Of a stretch of DNA of 64,000 nt, positions 52,770-62,626 are shown piece by piece; the first letter of the stretch is position 1; each line of letters starts with the position of its first letter. Source of the stretch: Streptomyces seoulensis. GTDB taxonomy: Bacteria; Actinomycetota; Actinomycetes; Streptomycetales; Streptomycetaceae. The notes under the pieces were generated by a model, which was not told the DNA's origin, searched no databases, and saw nothing but the letters and a program-made list of their open reading frames with translations. The position numbers and the translations under genes were made by a program. The stretch covers positions 347,001-411,000 of the forward strand of contig NZ_AP025667.1 of NCBI RefSeq assembly GCF_022846655.1, in the 5' to 3' direction.

Positions 52770-53699
52770 CTACGCCGCCGACTCCTCGTCCGTGACGGTG
52801 GTCTGGCCCAGCAGCCGTTCGTAGGCCGCCGGGTCGAACTCCCCCGCCGTGGGCGCCAGTACGGCCGCCGCCGAGAGAGCGGTGGCGCGGGTCAGGCGGG
52901 CCGGCCAGGAGTCTCCGTCCACCAGGGCGGAGAGGATGCCCGCGACCGCCGCGTCGCCCGCGCCGGACGGATTGCCGCGCAGGCGGGAGGGCGGGGCCGC
53001 GCGCCAGTGGCCCTCGGGGGTCGAGGCCAGCAGACCGTCCGGGCCCAGGGAGGCGACGACCGCCTGGGCGCCCCGGCGGCGGGCGTCGCGGGTGGCGCGG
53101 GCCGGCTCGTGGGAGCCGGTGAGTTCCGCCAGTTCCGAGGCGTTGGGCTTGACGATGTCGGGCCGGGCGGCGATCCCGCGCCGCAGCGGCTCCCCGCCCG
53201 TGTCCAGCAGCACCGGCACCCCGGCCGACCGGGCCACCCGTATCAGCCCCGCGTACGCGCCGACCGGGACGCCGGGCGGCAGGCTGCCGCACAGGGCGAC
53301 CGCCGAGGCGTCCGCCAGCAGGGCGTCGTATGCGCGCAGGAAGCCGGCCCACTCGGCCGGGGTGACGTGCGGGCCGGGCTCGTTCAACTGGGTGGTGTCA
53401 CCGGTCAGTTCGTCCACCACGGCGATCGTGCGGCGGGTCGCCCCGGCCACCGGGACCAGCGCGTCGGTGACCCCGGCGCCGGCCGCGAGCCGCTCGCGCA
53501 GCACCTCGCCGGTCGGGCCGCCCGCGAAACCGGTGGCCGTGACCTCGTAGCCGAGCGCGGCGAGCACGCGGGCCACGTTGACGCCCTTGCCGCCGGGCCG
53601 CTCCACGACCTCCGACACCCGGTGCTCGGCGTGCGGCCGCAGCGACGTCACGCGGTACGTGATGTCGAGAGCGGTGTTCAGCGTGACCGTGAGGATCAA
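52770..53699 (-). CDS. PfkB-family hexose-phosphate kinase (1-phosphofructokinase-like)
   Basis: 309 residues. NTALDITYRV and GGKGVNVARVLAALGYEVTATGFAGG bind the sugar, KPNASELAELTG and GNPSGAGDAAVAGILSAL (catalytic Asp) the ATP. Resembles FruK/LacC: phosphorylates fructose 1-phosphate or tagatose 6-phosphate. It stands upstream of nothing obvious from a fructose PTS, but next to the GlcNAc genes nagA-nagK, so a role in amino-sugar catabolism (for example tagatose-type) is open. Confidence 0.88.
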   Translation of the reverse strand: MILTVTLNTALDITYRVTSLRPHAEHRVSEVVERPGGKGVNVARVLAALGYEVTATGFAGGPTGEVLRERLAAGAGVTDALVPVAGATRRTIAVVDELTGDTTQLNEPGPHVTPAEWAGFLRAYDALLADASAVALCGSLPPGVPVGAYAGLIRVARSAGVPVLLDTGGEPLRRGIAARPDIVKPNASELAELTGSHEPARATRDARRRGAQAVVASLGPDGLLASTPEGHWRAAPPSRLRGNPSGAGDAAVAGILSALVDGDSWPARLTRATALSAAAVLAPTAGEFDPAAYERLLGQTTVTDEESAA

Positions 53700-53761
53700 C
53701 CGGTCCGACCTCCCTCGATGTGCGTACGCCTCGGTCTCCGGGGCCCCCGATCATGCCAAAG

Positions 53762-53799
53762 AGACGGCGTCCGGCCCAGTTGAGGACCGGACGCCGTCT
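53762..53799 (-). terminator. Terminator after nagA
   Basis: AGACGGCGTCCGG and CCGGACGCCGTCT, 13-bp perfect stem with a 12-nt loop, 19 bases past the nagA stop. Confidence 0.85.
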
Positions 53800-53817
53800 G
53801 GCGAAGGGGGGTACGGA

Positions 53818-54984
53818 TCAGGGCAGTTGGGGCGCGAGGACCCATTCACCCCGGCGCATGACGCCCTTGAGCGTGAAGTCGGCGTCCAGCAGCACCAGGT
53901 CGGCGTCCTTGCCGGGCTCCAGCGAGCCGACCCGGTCCGCCATGCCGAGCAGCCGGGCCGGGTTGGCCGACAGCGCCGCCACCACGTCCGTGACCGGCAG
54001 CCCGTCCACGGTGACCGCCCGCTGGAAGGCGCGGTCCAGGGTCAGCGTGGAGCCCGCGATCGAGCCGCCCTCCACCAGCCGGGCCACGCCGCCCTGCACC
54101 TCGACCTCCAGCGGGCCGAGCAGATAGCGGCCGTCGCCGGAGCCCGCCGCGTCCATCGCGTCGGTGATGAAGGCGACCCGGCCGGCGCCCGCGTGGTGGA
54201 ACGCCAACTGGAGTGCGGCCGGGTGCAGATGCGTACCGTCGTTGATCAGCTCGACGGTGACCCGCTCGTCCTCCAGCAGCGCGGTGATGGGGCCGGGGTC
54301 GCGGTGCCCGATGGGCGGCATCGCGTTGAAGAGGTGGGTGGCGACGGTGGCGCCCGCGTCGATGGCGGCGACCGTCTGCTCGTAGCTCGCGTCGGTGTGT
54401 CCGACGGCCGCGATCACGCCCTGCTCGGCGAGGAGGCGTACGGAGTCGATGCCGCCCGGCAGTTCGGTGGCGAGGGTGACCATCCTGGCGTGGCCGCGCG
54501 CGGCGTCGATCAGCTTGCGGACCTCGGCCGGGTCCGGGTCGCGCAGCAGCGCCTCCGAGTGCGCGCCCTTGCGGCACGGGGAGATGAACGGGCCCTCGAA
54601 GTGGACACCCGCGATGTCGCCCTGCTCGGCCAGCTCGGCGAGCAGCGCTGCCTGGCGGGCCAGCACGTCCAGGTCGTCGGTGACGGTGGAGGCGACCAGC
54701 GTGGTGGTGCCGTGCTCCCGGTGGGTGCGGACGGCGGTGAGCGCGTCCTCGGCGCTGCCGGAGAAGGCGGCTCCGCCGCCGCCGTGGTTGTGCAGGTCCA
54801 CGAAGCCGGGGACCACCCAGTGGCCGGTCACGTCGAGCACGTCGGCGCCCTCGGGCGCGGCCTGTGCGATCCGGCGGCCGTCGACGGCGACCCGCCCGCC
54901 GGGCACCTCGCCGGTGGGCAGCACCACGGTGCCGCCGGTGAGCACCAGCGGACGGCCGCCCGAAGGTGCGCTCTCGTTGGCCAT
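53818..54984 (-). CDS. nagA: N-acetylglucosamine-6-phosphate deacetylase
   Basis: 388 residues from ATG 54984, whose A is shared with the stop of the ROK gene (TGATG), so translation is coupled. Metal-dependent amidohydrolase: GFVDLHNHGGGGAAF (HxH), HFEGPFISPCRKGAHS (Glu ligand), AAVGHTDASYEQ and THLFNAMPP, and catalytic Asp in FITDAMDAAG. Deacetylates GlcNAc-6-P from chitin or cell wall, giving GlcN-6-P; this step sets GlcN-6-P levels that control DasR. Confidence 0.95.
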   Translation of the reverse strand: MANESAPSGGRPLVLTGGTVVLPTGEVPGGRVAVDGRRIAQAAPEGADVLDVTGHWVVPGFVDLHNHGGGGAAFSGSAEDALTAVRTHREHGTTTLVASTVTDDLDVLARQAALLAELAEQGDIAGVHFEGPFISPCRKGAHSEALLRDPDPAEVRKLIDAARGHARMVTLATELPGGIDSVRLLAEQGVIAAVGHTDASYEQTVAAIDAGATVATHLFNAMPPIGHRDPGPITALLEDERVTVELINDGTHLHPAALQLAFHHAGAGRVAFITDAMDAAGSGDGRYLLGPLEVEVQGGVARLVEGGSIAGSTLTLDRAFQRAVTVDGLPVTDVVAALSANPARLLGMADRVGSLEPGKDADLVLLDADFTLKGVMRRGEWVLAPQLP

Positions 54985-55928
54985 CAGGTGCTTACCTCCG
55001 TGGTCTGGGGGGTGATGCTCAGCAGGTCCTGGGCGAGCAGCGCCGCGCCCAGGCATCCGGCGCCGTCGCCGAGGGCGGCCGGGAGGAGGGTGGGCGCGCT
55101 CTGGAAGGTGATCCGGCGCTCGATGGCCGCCCGCAGCGGGCCGAACAGCACGTCACCGGCCTCGGCGAGACCGCCGCCGACGATCAGTGTGCCGGGGTCG
55201 AGCAGGGTGAGCGCGGTGACGAGGCCGTCGGCGAGCGCGTCCACCGCCTCGGCCCATACGCGCGCGGCGTCCGGGTCCCCGGCGGCGACGGCCCGCGCGC
55301 AGTCGGCGGCATCCGCGTCCGCGCCGCCGCCGGCCCCGGCCCAGGCGGTGCCGACGGCCGCCGCGGAGGCGTACCGCTCCAGGCAGCCCGCCTGTCCGCA
55401 GGGGCACGGGTCGCCGCCCGGGCGGACGACGATGTGCCCGATCTCCCCGGCGAAGCCGTTCGCGCCCGCCTCGACCCGGCCGGCCAGGCCGATCGCCCCG
55501 GCGATCCCGGTGCCCAGCGCCACGAACAGGAAGCGGTCGGCGCCCCGGCCGGCCCCGGCGCGGCCCTCGGCCAGGCCGCCGGTGCGCACGTCGTGGCCGA
55601 GGGCCACGGGCATGCCGAGCCGCTCGGCGAGCAGGGCGCGCAGCGGTACGTCGCGCCAGCCGAGGTTGGCGGAGTAGAGGGCGACGCCCCGCGCCTCGTC
55701 GACGGTGCCGGGGACGGCCACTCCGGCCGCCAGCGCAGGGGCGCCGAGATGGTCGGCGCCGTGCGCGCGCAGCTCGGCGGCGAAGGCGAGGAGGTTCTCG
55801 ACGACCGCTTCGGGCCCGCTCTCGCGGCCCGTCGCGCGGCGGGCGTGGTGCAGCACCGCGCCGTCCTCGCCGACGAGCGCGGCCTTCATCGAGGTACCGC
55901 CCACGTCCAGGGCGATGACATGTCTCAC
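54984..55928 (-). CDS. nagK: ROK-family N-acetylglucosamine kinase
   Basis: 314 residues. DVGGTSMKAALV binds ATP phosphates, GVAVPGTVDE, GHDVRTGGLAEGRAGAG, FVALGTGIAGAI and GFAGEIGHIVVRPGGDPCPCGQAGCLE (ROK zinc motif CxCGxxGC with His). No HTH, so an enzyme rather than a repressor. Phosphorylates GlcNAc for NagA. First gene of nagK-nagA; a pair of dre sites covers its promoter. Confidence 0.93.
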   Translation of the reverse strand: MRHVIALDVGGTSMKAALVGEDGAVLHHARRATGRESGPEAVVENLLAFAAELRAHGADHLGAPALAAGVAVPGTVDEARGVALYSANLGWRDVPLRALLAERLGMPVALGHDVRTGGLAEGRAGAGRGADRFLFVALGTGIAGAIGLAGRVEAGANGFAGEIGHIVVRPGGDPCPCGQAGCLERYASAAAVGTAWAGAGGGADADAADCARAVAAGDPDAARVWAEAVDALADGLVTALTLLDPGTLIVGGGLAEAGDVLFGPLRAAIERRITFQSAPTLLPAALGDGAGCLGAALLAQDLLSITPQTTEVST

Positions 55929-55956
55929 GGGCCCAGTGTGACCCCCTGACCCGCGA

Positions 55957-55989
55957 GAGGTCTAGTCCACTTACGTGGTGTAGACCTTA
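55957..55989. promoter_or_regulatory. Twin dre sites (DasR operators), nagKA / sugar-binding gene
   Basis: Two adjacent 16-bp DasR-like sites: GAGGTCTAGTCCACTT (55957-55972) and CGTGGTGTAGACCTTA (55974-55989), close to the dre consensus ACTGGTCTAGACCAGT. They lie between the divergent nagK and sugar-binding genes. DasR repression relieved by GlcN-6-P is the expected control. Confidence 0.85.
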
Positions 55990-56036
55990 TGCGTTCGAAA
56001 TCGAATGGTCTGACCAAGGGGATAGGGGCTTTGAGG

Positions 56037-57317
56037 GTGCGTCGGCGTTTGGCAGGAACGATCGCGGTGGTGTCCGCACTGGGCATGACGGCGATGCTCG
56101 GCGGCTGTGGGAGCACGGGCTCCTCAGAGGTGACCCTCAAGCTGGTCGCCGCCGACTACGGCGACTCCGCCGCCAACAGCTCCAAGAAGTACTGGGCCGG
56201 CCTGGTCGACGCGTACGAGGCGAAGCACCCCGATGTGAAGGTCCAGGTCAGCGTCTACTCCTGGAACGACGTCGACGCCAAGGTCAAGGAGATGGTGGAC
56301 GGCGGGCACGCCCCCGACATGGCCCAGATCGGCGCGTACGCCGACTACGCGGCCTCGGACAAGCTGTACCCGATGTCCGACACGCTCTCCATCGGCACCC
56401 AGGCCGACTTCGTGCCGCAGCTCGCCGAGGCGGGCGACTGGAACCACACGCCGTACGCGATGCCGTTCGCGGCCTCCACCCGCGTGCTCTTCTACAACAA
56501 GTCGCTCTTCCAGCAGGCCGGCATCACCCCGCCCAGCACCTGGGACGAACTGGCCGCCGACGCCGAGGCGCTCAAGGCCAAGGGTGTGCAGTACCCCTTC
56601 GCGCTGCCGCTCGGCCCGGAGGAGGCGCAGGCCGAGACCATGCAGTGGCTGCTCAGCGGCGGCAGCGGCTACACCGACGACATCGGCACCTACACCATCG
56701 ACTCGGCGGTGAACGGCGAGACGTTCACCTGGCTCAAGGACGACCTGGTGGGCAAGGGCCTCACCGGGCCCGTCGCCCCCGGCCGCCTCAACCGCGCCAC
56801 CGCCTTCGCCGCGTTCGCCAACGGCCAGGTCGGCATGCTCAACGGGCACCCCACGCTGATCCGGCAGGCCGAGGCGAAGGGCGTGAAGTTCGGCATGGTC
56901 CCGATGCCGGGCCGCACCGGCCGGGCCAGGGCCGCGATGGGCGTCACCGACTGGATGCTGGCCTTCAAGCAGAACGGCCACGCCGCCCAGATCGGCAGCT
57001 TCCTCGACTTCGTGTACGACCAGAAGAACGTGCTCGACTTCTCCCGCAAGTACGGCCTGCTGCCCGTCACCACCTCCGCCTCCGAGGTGATGAGCCAGTC
57101 GAAGGCGTCCACCGACGTCCCGCTGCACGCCTTCCTGGAGCAGATGCCGACCGCCGAGCAGTACCCGGTGAACAAGACCTCCTGGGCGGCGGTCAGCGCG
57201 GCCGTGAAGAAGGACATCGGGCAGGCGGTCTCCCCCACGGGCAGCCCCGCGGGCGTCCTCACCCGGCTCCAGGCCGCCGCCACGGCGGCCGACAGCTCCG
57301 CCATGTCCCAGGGCTGA
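56037..57317 (+). CDS. ABC sugar-binding lipoprotein
   Basis: 426 residues from GTG 56037 (AGGGG 8 bases upstream); an ATG at 55989 overlaps the dre site and adds 16 residues before the signal. Lipobox MLGGC. SBP_bac_1 fold: YWAGLVDAYEAKHPDVKVQVSVYSWND, MAQIGAYADYAASDKLYPM, NGQVGMLNGHPTLIRQAE, MGVTDWMLAFKQN. Binds an oligosaccharide outside the membrane; no permease genes follow, so it must use permeases elsewhere, with MsiK as ATPase. Divergent from nagKA and with dre sites, so chitooligosaccharide or amino sugar is likely. Confidence 0.9.
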   Translation: MRRRLAGTIAVVSALGMTAMLGGCGSTGSSEVTLKLVAADYGDSAANSSKKYWAGLVDAYEAKHPDVKVQVSVYSWNDVDAKVKEMVDGGHAPDMAQIGAYADYAASDKLYPMSDTLSIGTQADFVPQLAEAGDWNHTPYAMPFAASTRVLFYNKSLFQQAGITPPSTWDELAADAEALKAKGVQYPFALPLGPEEAQAETMQWLLSGGSGYTDDIGTYTIDSAVNGETFTWLKDDLVGKGLTGPVAPGRLNRATAFAAFANGQVGMLNGHPTLIRQAEAKGVKFGMVPMPGRTGRARAAMGVTDWMLAFKQNGHAAQIGSFLDFVYDQKNVLDFSRKYGLLPVTTSASEVMSQSKASTDVPLHAFLEQMPTAEQYPVNKTSWAAVSAAVKKDIGQAVSPTGSPAGVLTRLQAAATAADSSAMSQG

Positions 57318-57352
57318 GCGGGCTGTCGGCGGCCGGGGTTACGGTTGCCGAC

Positions 57353-57577
57353 ATGGAACTCGGCAGCCGTGAGAAGGCGATCCTCGCGCTGGAGCGCCGG
57401 GGCTTTCCCGGCCCCGGCGCGAAGGAGCGCGCCATCCGCGAGCAGCTCGGCCTCGCCCCGGTCCGCTACTACCAGCTCCTCAACGCCCTCCTGGACGACG
57501 AGCGCGCCCTCGCCCACGACCCGGTGACCGTCAACCGCCTGCGCCGGGTCCGCGAGACGAGACGGTCCGAACGCTGA
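57353..57577 (+). CDS. DUF3263 family protein
   Basis: 74 residues from ATG 57353. ELGSREKAILALERRGFPGPGAKERAIREQLGLAPVRYYQLLNALLDDERAL is the DUF3263 signature, a small winged-helix-like fold known in mycobacteria. Probably DNA-binding or RNAP-related; function unknown. Upstream of otsB on the same strand. Confidence 0.85.
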   Translation: MELGSREKAILALERRGFPGPGAKERAIREQLGLAPVRYYQLLNALLDDERALAHDPVTVNRLRRVRETRRSER

Positions 57578-57613
57578 GGCGTGAGGTCGCCCCGGCGCGG
57601 ATAGTGTCGCCCT

Positions 57614-58486
57614 ATGGGCATCCCTGATAAGGACTCCGCCACCACTCCCGAGGACCACCCGCTGCCGGTCCCGGTGACCCAGGCAGGCCGCGACGGTCTG
57701 CGGGGGCTGCTGGACCGGCCGCGCACCGCCGTGATCGGCCTGGACTTCGACGGCACGCTGGCCCCCATCGTCGCCGACCCCGACCAGGCCCGCGCCCACC
57801 CCGGCGCCGTGCCCGCGCTCGCCGCCCTCGCGCCGAAGGTGGCCTCCGTCGCGGTGGTCACCGGCCGCCCCGCCGGGGTCGCCGTCCGCCACGGCGGCTT
57901 CGCCGGGGTCCCGGGCCTGGAACACCTGGTCGTCCTCGGCCACTACGGCGCCGAGCGCTGGGACGCCGCGACCGGCACCGTCACCGCGCCCGCCCCGCAC
58001 CCCGGCATCGCCGCGGTCCGCGCGGAACTCCCCGGAGTCCTCGACCGGGCCGGTGCCTGGCCCGGCACCTGGATCGAGGAGAAGGGCCGCGCGGTCGCCG
58101 TCCACACCCGCCGCGCCGAGGACCCCGAAGCCGCCTTCGACACCCTCCGCGCCCCCCTCACCGACCTCGCCACCCGCCACGGCCTCATCGTCGAACCCGG
58201 CCGCCTCGTCCTCGAACTCCGCCCGCCCGGCATGGACAAGGGCGTGGCCCTCCTGGACCACCTCCGCGCCACCGGCGCCGAATCCGTCCTGTACGCCGGC
58301 GACGACCTCGGCGACCTCCCCGCCTTCGCGGCCCTCGAAAAACTCCGCTCCGACGGAGTCCCCGCCCTCCTGGTCTGCAGCGGCAGCACAGAGGTGACGG
58401 AACTGGCCGAGCGTGCGGACCTGGTGGTGGACGGGCCTGGGGGAGTGGTGGAGCTGCTGGAGAGCCTCGCGGCCCACACCGGCTGA
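57614..58486 (+). CDS. otsB: Trehalose-6-phosphate phosphatase
   Basis: 290 residues. HAD fold: GLDFDGTLAPIVADP (nucleophile Asp in DFDGT), VVTGRPAGVAV, GHYGAERWD, EEKGRAVAVHTRR, KGVALLDHL and YAGDDLGDLPAF (motif IV). Dephosphorylates trehalose 6-phosphate made by OtsA. Convergent with otsA and separated by a terminator. Confidence 0.94.
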   Translation: MGIPDKDSATTPEDHPLPVPVTQAGRDGLRGLLDRPRTAVIGLDFDGTLAPIVADPDQARAHPGAVPALAALAPKVASVAVVTGRPAGVAVRHGGFAGVPGLEHLVVLGHYGAERWDAATGTVTAPAPHPGIAAVRAELPGVLDRAGAWPGTWIEEKGRAVAVHTRRAEDPEAAFDTLRAPLTDLATRHGLIVEPGRLVLELRPPGMDKGVALLDHLRATGAESVLYAGDDLGDLPAFAALEKLRSDGVPALLVCSGSTEVTELAERADLVVDGPGGVVELLESLAAHTG

Positions 58487-58490
58487 GACC

Positions 58491-58522
58491 TGTGGCCTCA
58501 TCCTGATGAGGGATGAGGCCAC
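58491..58522. terminator. Terminator between otsB and otsA
   Basis: GTGGCCTCATCC pairs with GGATGAGGCCAC (12 bp) with a 7-nt loop, right after the otsB stop. Confidence 0.85.
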
Positions 58523-58548
58523 GGAAGGTCCTTCGCCGCTGAAGGAGT

Positions 58549-59967
<1,419 letters not shown>

Positions 59968-60041
59968 GGTCCTCAACCTAGCCCGGCCCACAAACGCTCA
60001 AACGTACGCACGACCGGTGAGGCGACCGTATACGGCCCGGC

Positions 60042-60986
60042 TCACGCCACCCTCCGCGCCGCGTACTCCGCGATCTCCGCCATCGGCGGCCGCTCCTCGG
60101 TGTCCACCGAATACGTACGCGGCTCGAAACCCTCCACCCCCCGCTCGAACTGGGTCAGCGCCGGCCGCACCAGGTGCCCGCGCGCGAGCCGGAGCTGCGC
60201 GGTGCGGTAGATCGCCGCCGCCATCCGCCCGAGCGCCTGCCCGTCCTGGTGCCGGTGCTTGCGCACCCCCACGTCCACCTGGGCCAGCGCGTCCAGCCCG
60301 ACCAGATGCAGCGAGTCCACCAGCATCCCCAGCTCGACCCCGTACCCCACCGGGAACGGCAGCCGCTCCAGCAGCGAGCGGCGGGCCGCGTACTCCCCGC
60401 CCAGCGGCTGCACGAACCCCGCGAGCTGCGGCCAGTGCATGTTCAGCAGCGGGCGCGCCATCAGCTCGGTCACCCGGCCGCCCTGCCCGGCAGCCCCGCC
60501 CAGCGGACGGTCGTACATCGCCTTGACCAGGTCGATCCCCGGATCGGTGAGCAGCGGGCCCACGATGCCGAGGACGAAGTCGGAGGAGAACTCCTTCAGG
60601 TCGGCGTCCACGAAGGCCACGACGTCCCCGCTGGTCGCCAGCAGGGAGCGCCACAGCACCTCGCCCTTGCCGGGCACGGCGGGCAGCCGGGGCAGGATCT
60701 CGTCCCGGTGCACGACCCGCGCGCCCGCGGCGGCCGCCACCTCGGCGGTCGCGTCGGTGGACCCGGAGTCCACCACGACTATCTCGTCCACCAGCGGCGC
60801 CTGGGAGACCAGGTCGTGCCGGATCACGGAGACGATCTCCCCGACCGTCTCCTCCTCGTTCAGCGCGGGCAGCACCACGGACACGCGCTGCCCGGAGCGC
60901 TGCTTGGCGGCCAGGACGCGGTGCAGCGGGCGGTCGGCCACGGACCAGGAGCGGGTGGCCAGCCAGCGTTCGGTTTCTTCCAGCAT
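60042..60986 (-). CDS. gpgS: Glucosyl-3-phosphoglycerate synthase
   Basis: 314 residues from ATG 60986. GT2/GT81 fold: SVVLPALNEEETVGEIVSVI, DEIVVVDSGSTDATAEVA, PGKGEVLWRSLLATSGDVVAFVDADLKEF (DxD metal site), FVQPLGGEYAARR and KHRHQDGQALGRMAA. Transfers glucose to 3-phosphoglycerate, the first step to glucosylglycerate and methylglucose lipopolysaccharide. Next to otsA in a compatible-solute region. Confidence 0.92.
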   Translation of the reverse strand: MLEETERWLATRSWSVADRPLHRVLAAKQRSGQRVSVVLPALNEEETVGEIVSVIRHDLVSQAPLVDEIVVVDSGSTDATAEVAAAAGARVVHRDEILPRLPAVPGKGEVLWRSLLATSGDVVAFVDADLKEFSSDFVLGIVGPLLTDPGIDLVKAMYDRPLGGAAGQGGRVTELMARPLLNMHWPQLAGFVQPLGGEYAARRSLLERLPFPVGYGVELGMLVDSLHLVGLDALAQVDVGVRKHRHQDGQALGRMAAAIYRTAQLRLARGHLVRPALTQFERGVEGFEPRTYSVDTEERPPMAEIAEYAARRVA

Positions 60987-61178
60987 GGTCTGCGGCTCCT
61001 CACTGTGGGGACGTGTCTGCACGGACGGCCGGTGCGGCCGGTGCCGGGGCCGGTCCCCGCCTGATCCATCTCGCGGTTCGGACGACACCTTCAACTCTCC
61101 TGGCCTTCGGTTACAGTCTTGAACAACGCCGATGACCATCGCATGTCGAGGCCAGATGGCGTTCACAACCGAATACCG

Positions 61179-61332
61179 CTCATCCAGAGGGGCAGAGGGA
61201 AACGGCCCGATGAAGCCCCGGCAACCCTCCAGCCGGTCTCCCGTGCGCGACACACCGCCGCACGCGCGAGGCTCCCGGCTAGGGAAGGTGCCAAATCCGT
61301 CTCACGGCGAGATGCGTCGTGAGGAAGATGAG
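61179..61332 (+). promoter_or_regulatory. SAM-I (S-box) riboswitch, translational type
   Basis: P1 is CTCATC/GATGAG (61179-61184 with 61327-61332). The core GGGCAGAGGGA, CGGCCCGATGAAGCC, CGGCAACC and GGAAGGTGCCAAATCC are the S-box consensus; a P3 arm (AGCCGG/CCGGCT) is long. A P4 hairpin CTCACG/CGTGAG stands between the core and the 3' P1 strand, which marks SAM-I rather than SAM-IV. The P1 3' strand runs into AGGAGAAAGG, the probable ribosome site of the thrC-like gene, so SAM would block translation. Confidence 0.9.
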
Positions 61333-61351
61333 GAGAAAGGGCCTCGCCTCC

Positions 61352-62626
61352 ATGGCTGTGCAGACCGTCGCCACCCCCACCGTAGATCTCGGCCCCGCCG
61401 CCGCGCTGAGCTGTCGCGAGTGCGGACACCGCGTCCCGCTCGGCCCCGTCTTCGCCTGCGAGGAATGCTTCGGGCCGCTGGAGATCGCCTACGACTTCTC
61501 CGCGTACGACACCGAGAAGCTCCGGACGCGCATCGAGTCCGGCCCGGCGAACATCTGGCGCTACGCCCCGCTGCTGCCCGTCCCCGCCGACGTGGCCGGC
61601 AAGCCGAACCTCAACCCCGGCTGGACCCCGCTGGTCAAGGCCGACCGCCTGGCGGCCGAACTCGGCGTCACCGGCGGGCTGTTCGTGAAGGACGACTCCG
61701 GCAACCCGACGCACTCCTTCAAGGACCGCGTCGTCGCCCAGGCGCTGGAGGCCGCCCGCGCCTTCGGCTTCACCACCCTCTCCTGCTCCTCCACCGGCAA
61801 CCTGGCCGGCGCGGTCGGCGCAGCCGCCGCCCGCGCGGGCCTGCGCTCGTGCGTGTTCATCCCGCACGACCTGGAGCAGGGCAAGGTCGTCATGGCCGCC
61901 GTCTACGGCGGCGAGCTGGTCGGCATCGAGGGCAACTACGACGACGTGAACCGCTTCTGCTCCGAGCTGATCGGCGACCCGGCCGGCGAGGGCTGGGGCT
62001 TCGTCAACGTCAACCTCCGGCCGTACTACGCCGAGGGCTCCAAGACGCTGGCGTACGAGATCTGCGAGCAGCTCGGCTGGAAGCTGCCCGACCAGCTCGT
62101 GGTGCCGATCGCCTCCGGCTCCCAGCTCACCAAGATCGACAAGGGGCTGAAGGAGCTGATCGCGCTCGGCCTGGTCGAGGACAGGCCGTACAAGATCTTC
62201 GGCGCCCAGGCGGAGGGCTGCTCGCCGGTGTCGGCCGCGTACAAGGCGGGCCACGACGTGGTGCGGCCCCAGAAGCCGGACACCATCGCCAAGTCCCTCG
62301 CCATCGGCAACCCGGCGGACGGGCCGTACGTGCTGGACATCGCGCGCCGGACCGGGGGCGCGGTGGAGGATGTGACGGACCCGCAGATCGTGGACGCCAT
62401 CAAGCTGCTGGCCCGCACCGAGGGCATCTTCGCCGAGACGGCGGGCGGGGTGACGGTCGGCGTCACCCGCAAGCTGATCGAATCCGGTGCGCTGGACCCC
62501 TCGCTCACCACCGTCGTCCTCAACACCGGCGACGGCCTCAAGACCCTGGACGCGGTCGCCGGCACCGGTCTGACCGCGACCATCCGCCCGAACCTGGACT
62601 CCTTCCGAGAGGCTGGCCTCGCATGA
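61352..62626 (+). CDS. Threonine-synthase-like PLP enzyme, SAM-controlled
   Basis: 424 residues. Fold-type II PLP enzyme annotated as ThrC. Zinc ribbon Cys21/24/36/39 (CRECGHRV, CEECFGPL), PLP Lys124 (HSFKDRVV), SSTGNLAG phosphate loop, VPIASGSQLTKI. Two things suggest another job: a SAM riboswitch in front, and a 4-bp overlap (ATGA) with a CysO-like sulfur carrier gene. It may convert O-phosphohomoserine to homocysteine using carrier thiocarboxylate; Streptomyces normally have a separate thrC in a hom-thrC-thrB operon. Confidence 0.85.
   Translation: MAVQTVATPTVDLGPAAALSCRECGHRVPLGPVFACEECFGPLEIAYDFSAYDTEKLRTRIESGPANIWRYAPLLPVPADVAGKPNLNPGWTPLVKADRLAAELGVTGGLFVKDDSGNPTHSFKDRVVAQALEAARAFGFTTLSCSSTGNLAGAVGAAAARAGLRSCVFIPHDLEQGKVVMAAVYGGELVGIEGNYDDVNRFCSELIGDPAGEGWGFVNVNLRPYYAEGSKTLAYEICEQLGWKLPDQLVVPIASGSQLTKIDKGLKELIALGLVEDRPYKIFGAQAEGCSPVSAAYKAGHDVVRPQKPDTIAKSLAIGNPADGPYVLDIARRTGGAVEDVTDPQIVDAIKLLARTEGIFAETAGGVTVGVTRKLIESGALDPSLTTVVLNTGDGLKTLDAVAGTGLTATIRPNLDSFREAGLA

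Noticed and set aside
61179..61332. SAM-IV riboswitch
   Set aside because: A P4 hairpin lies inside the junction before the 3' strand of P1, as in SAM-I.
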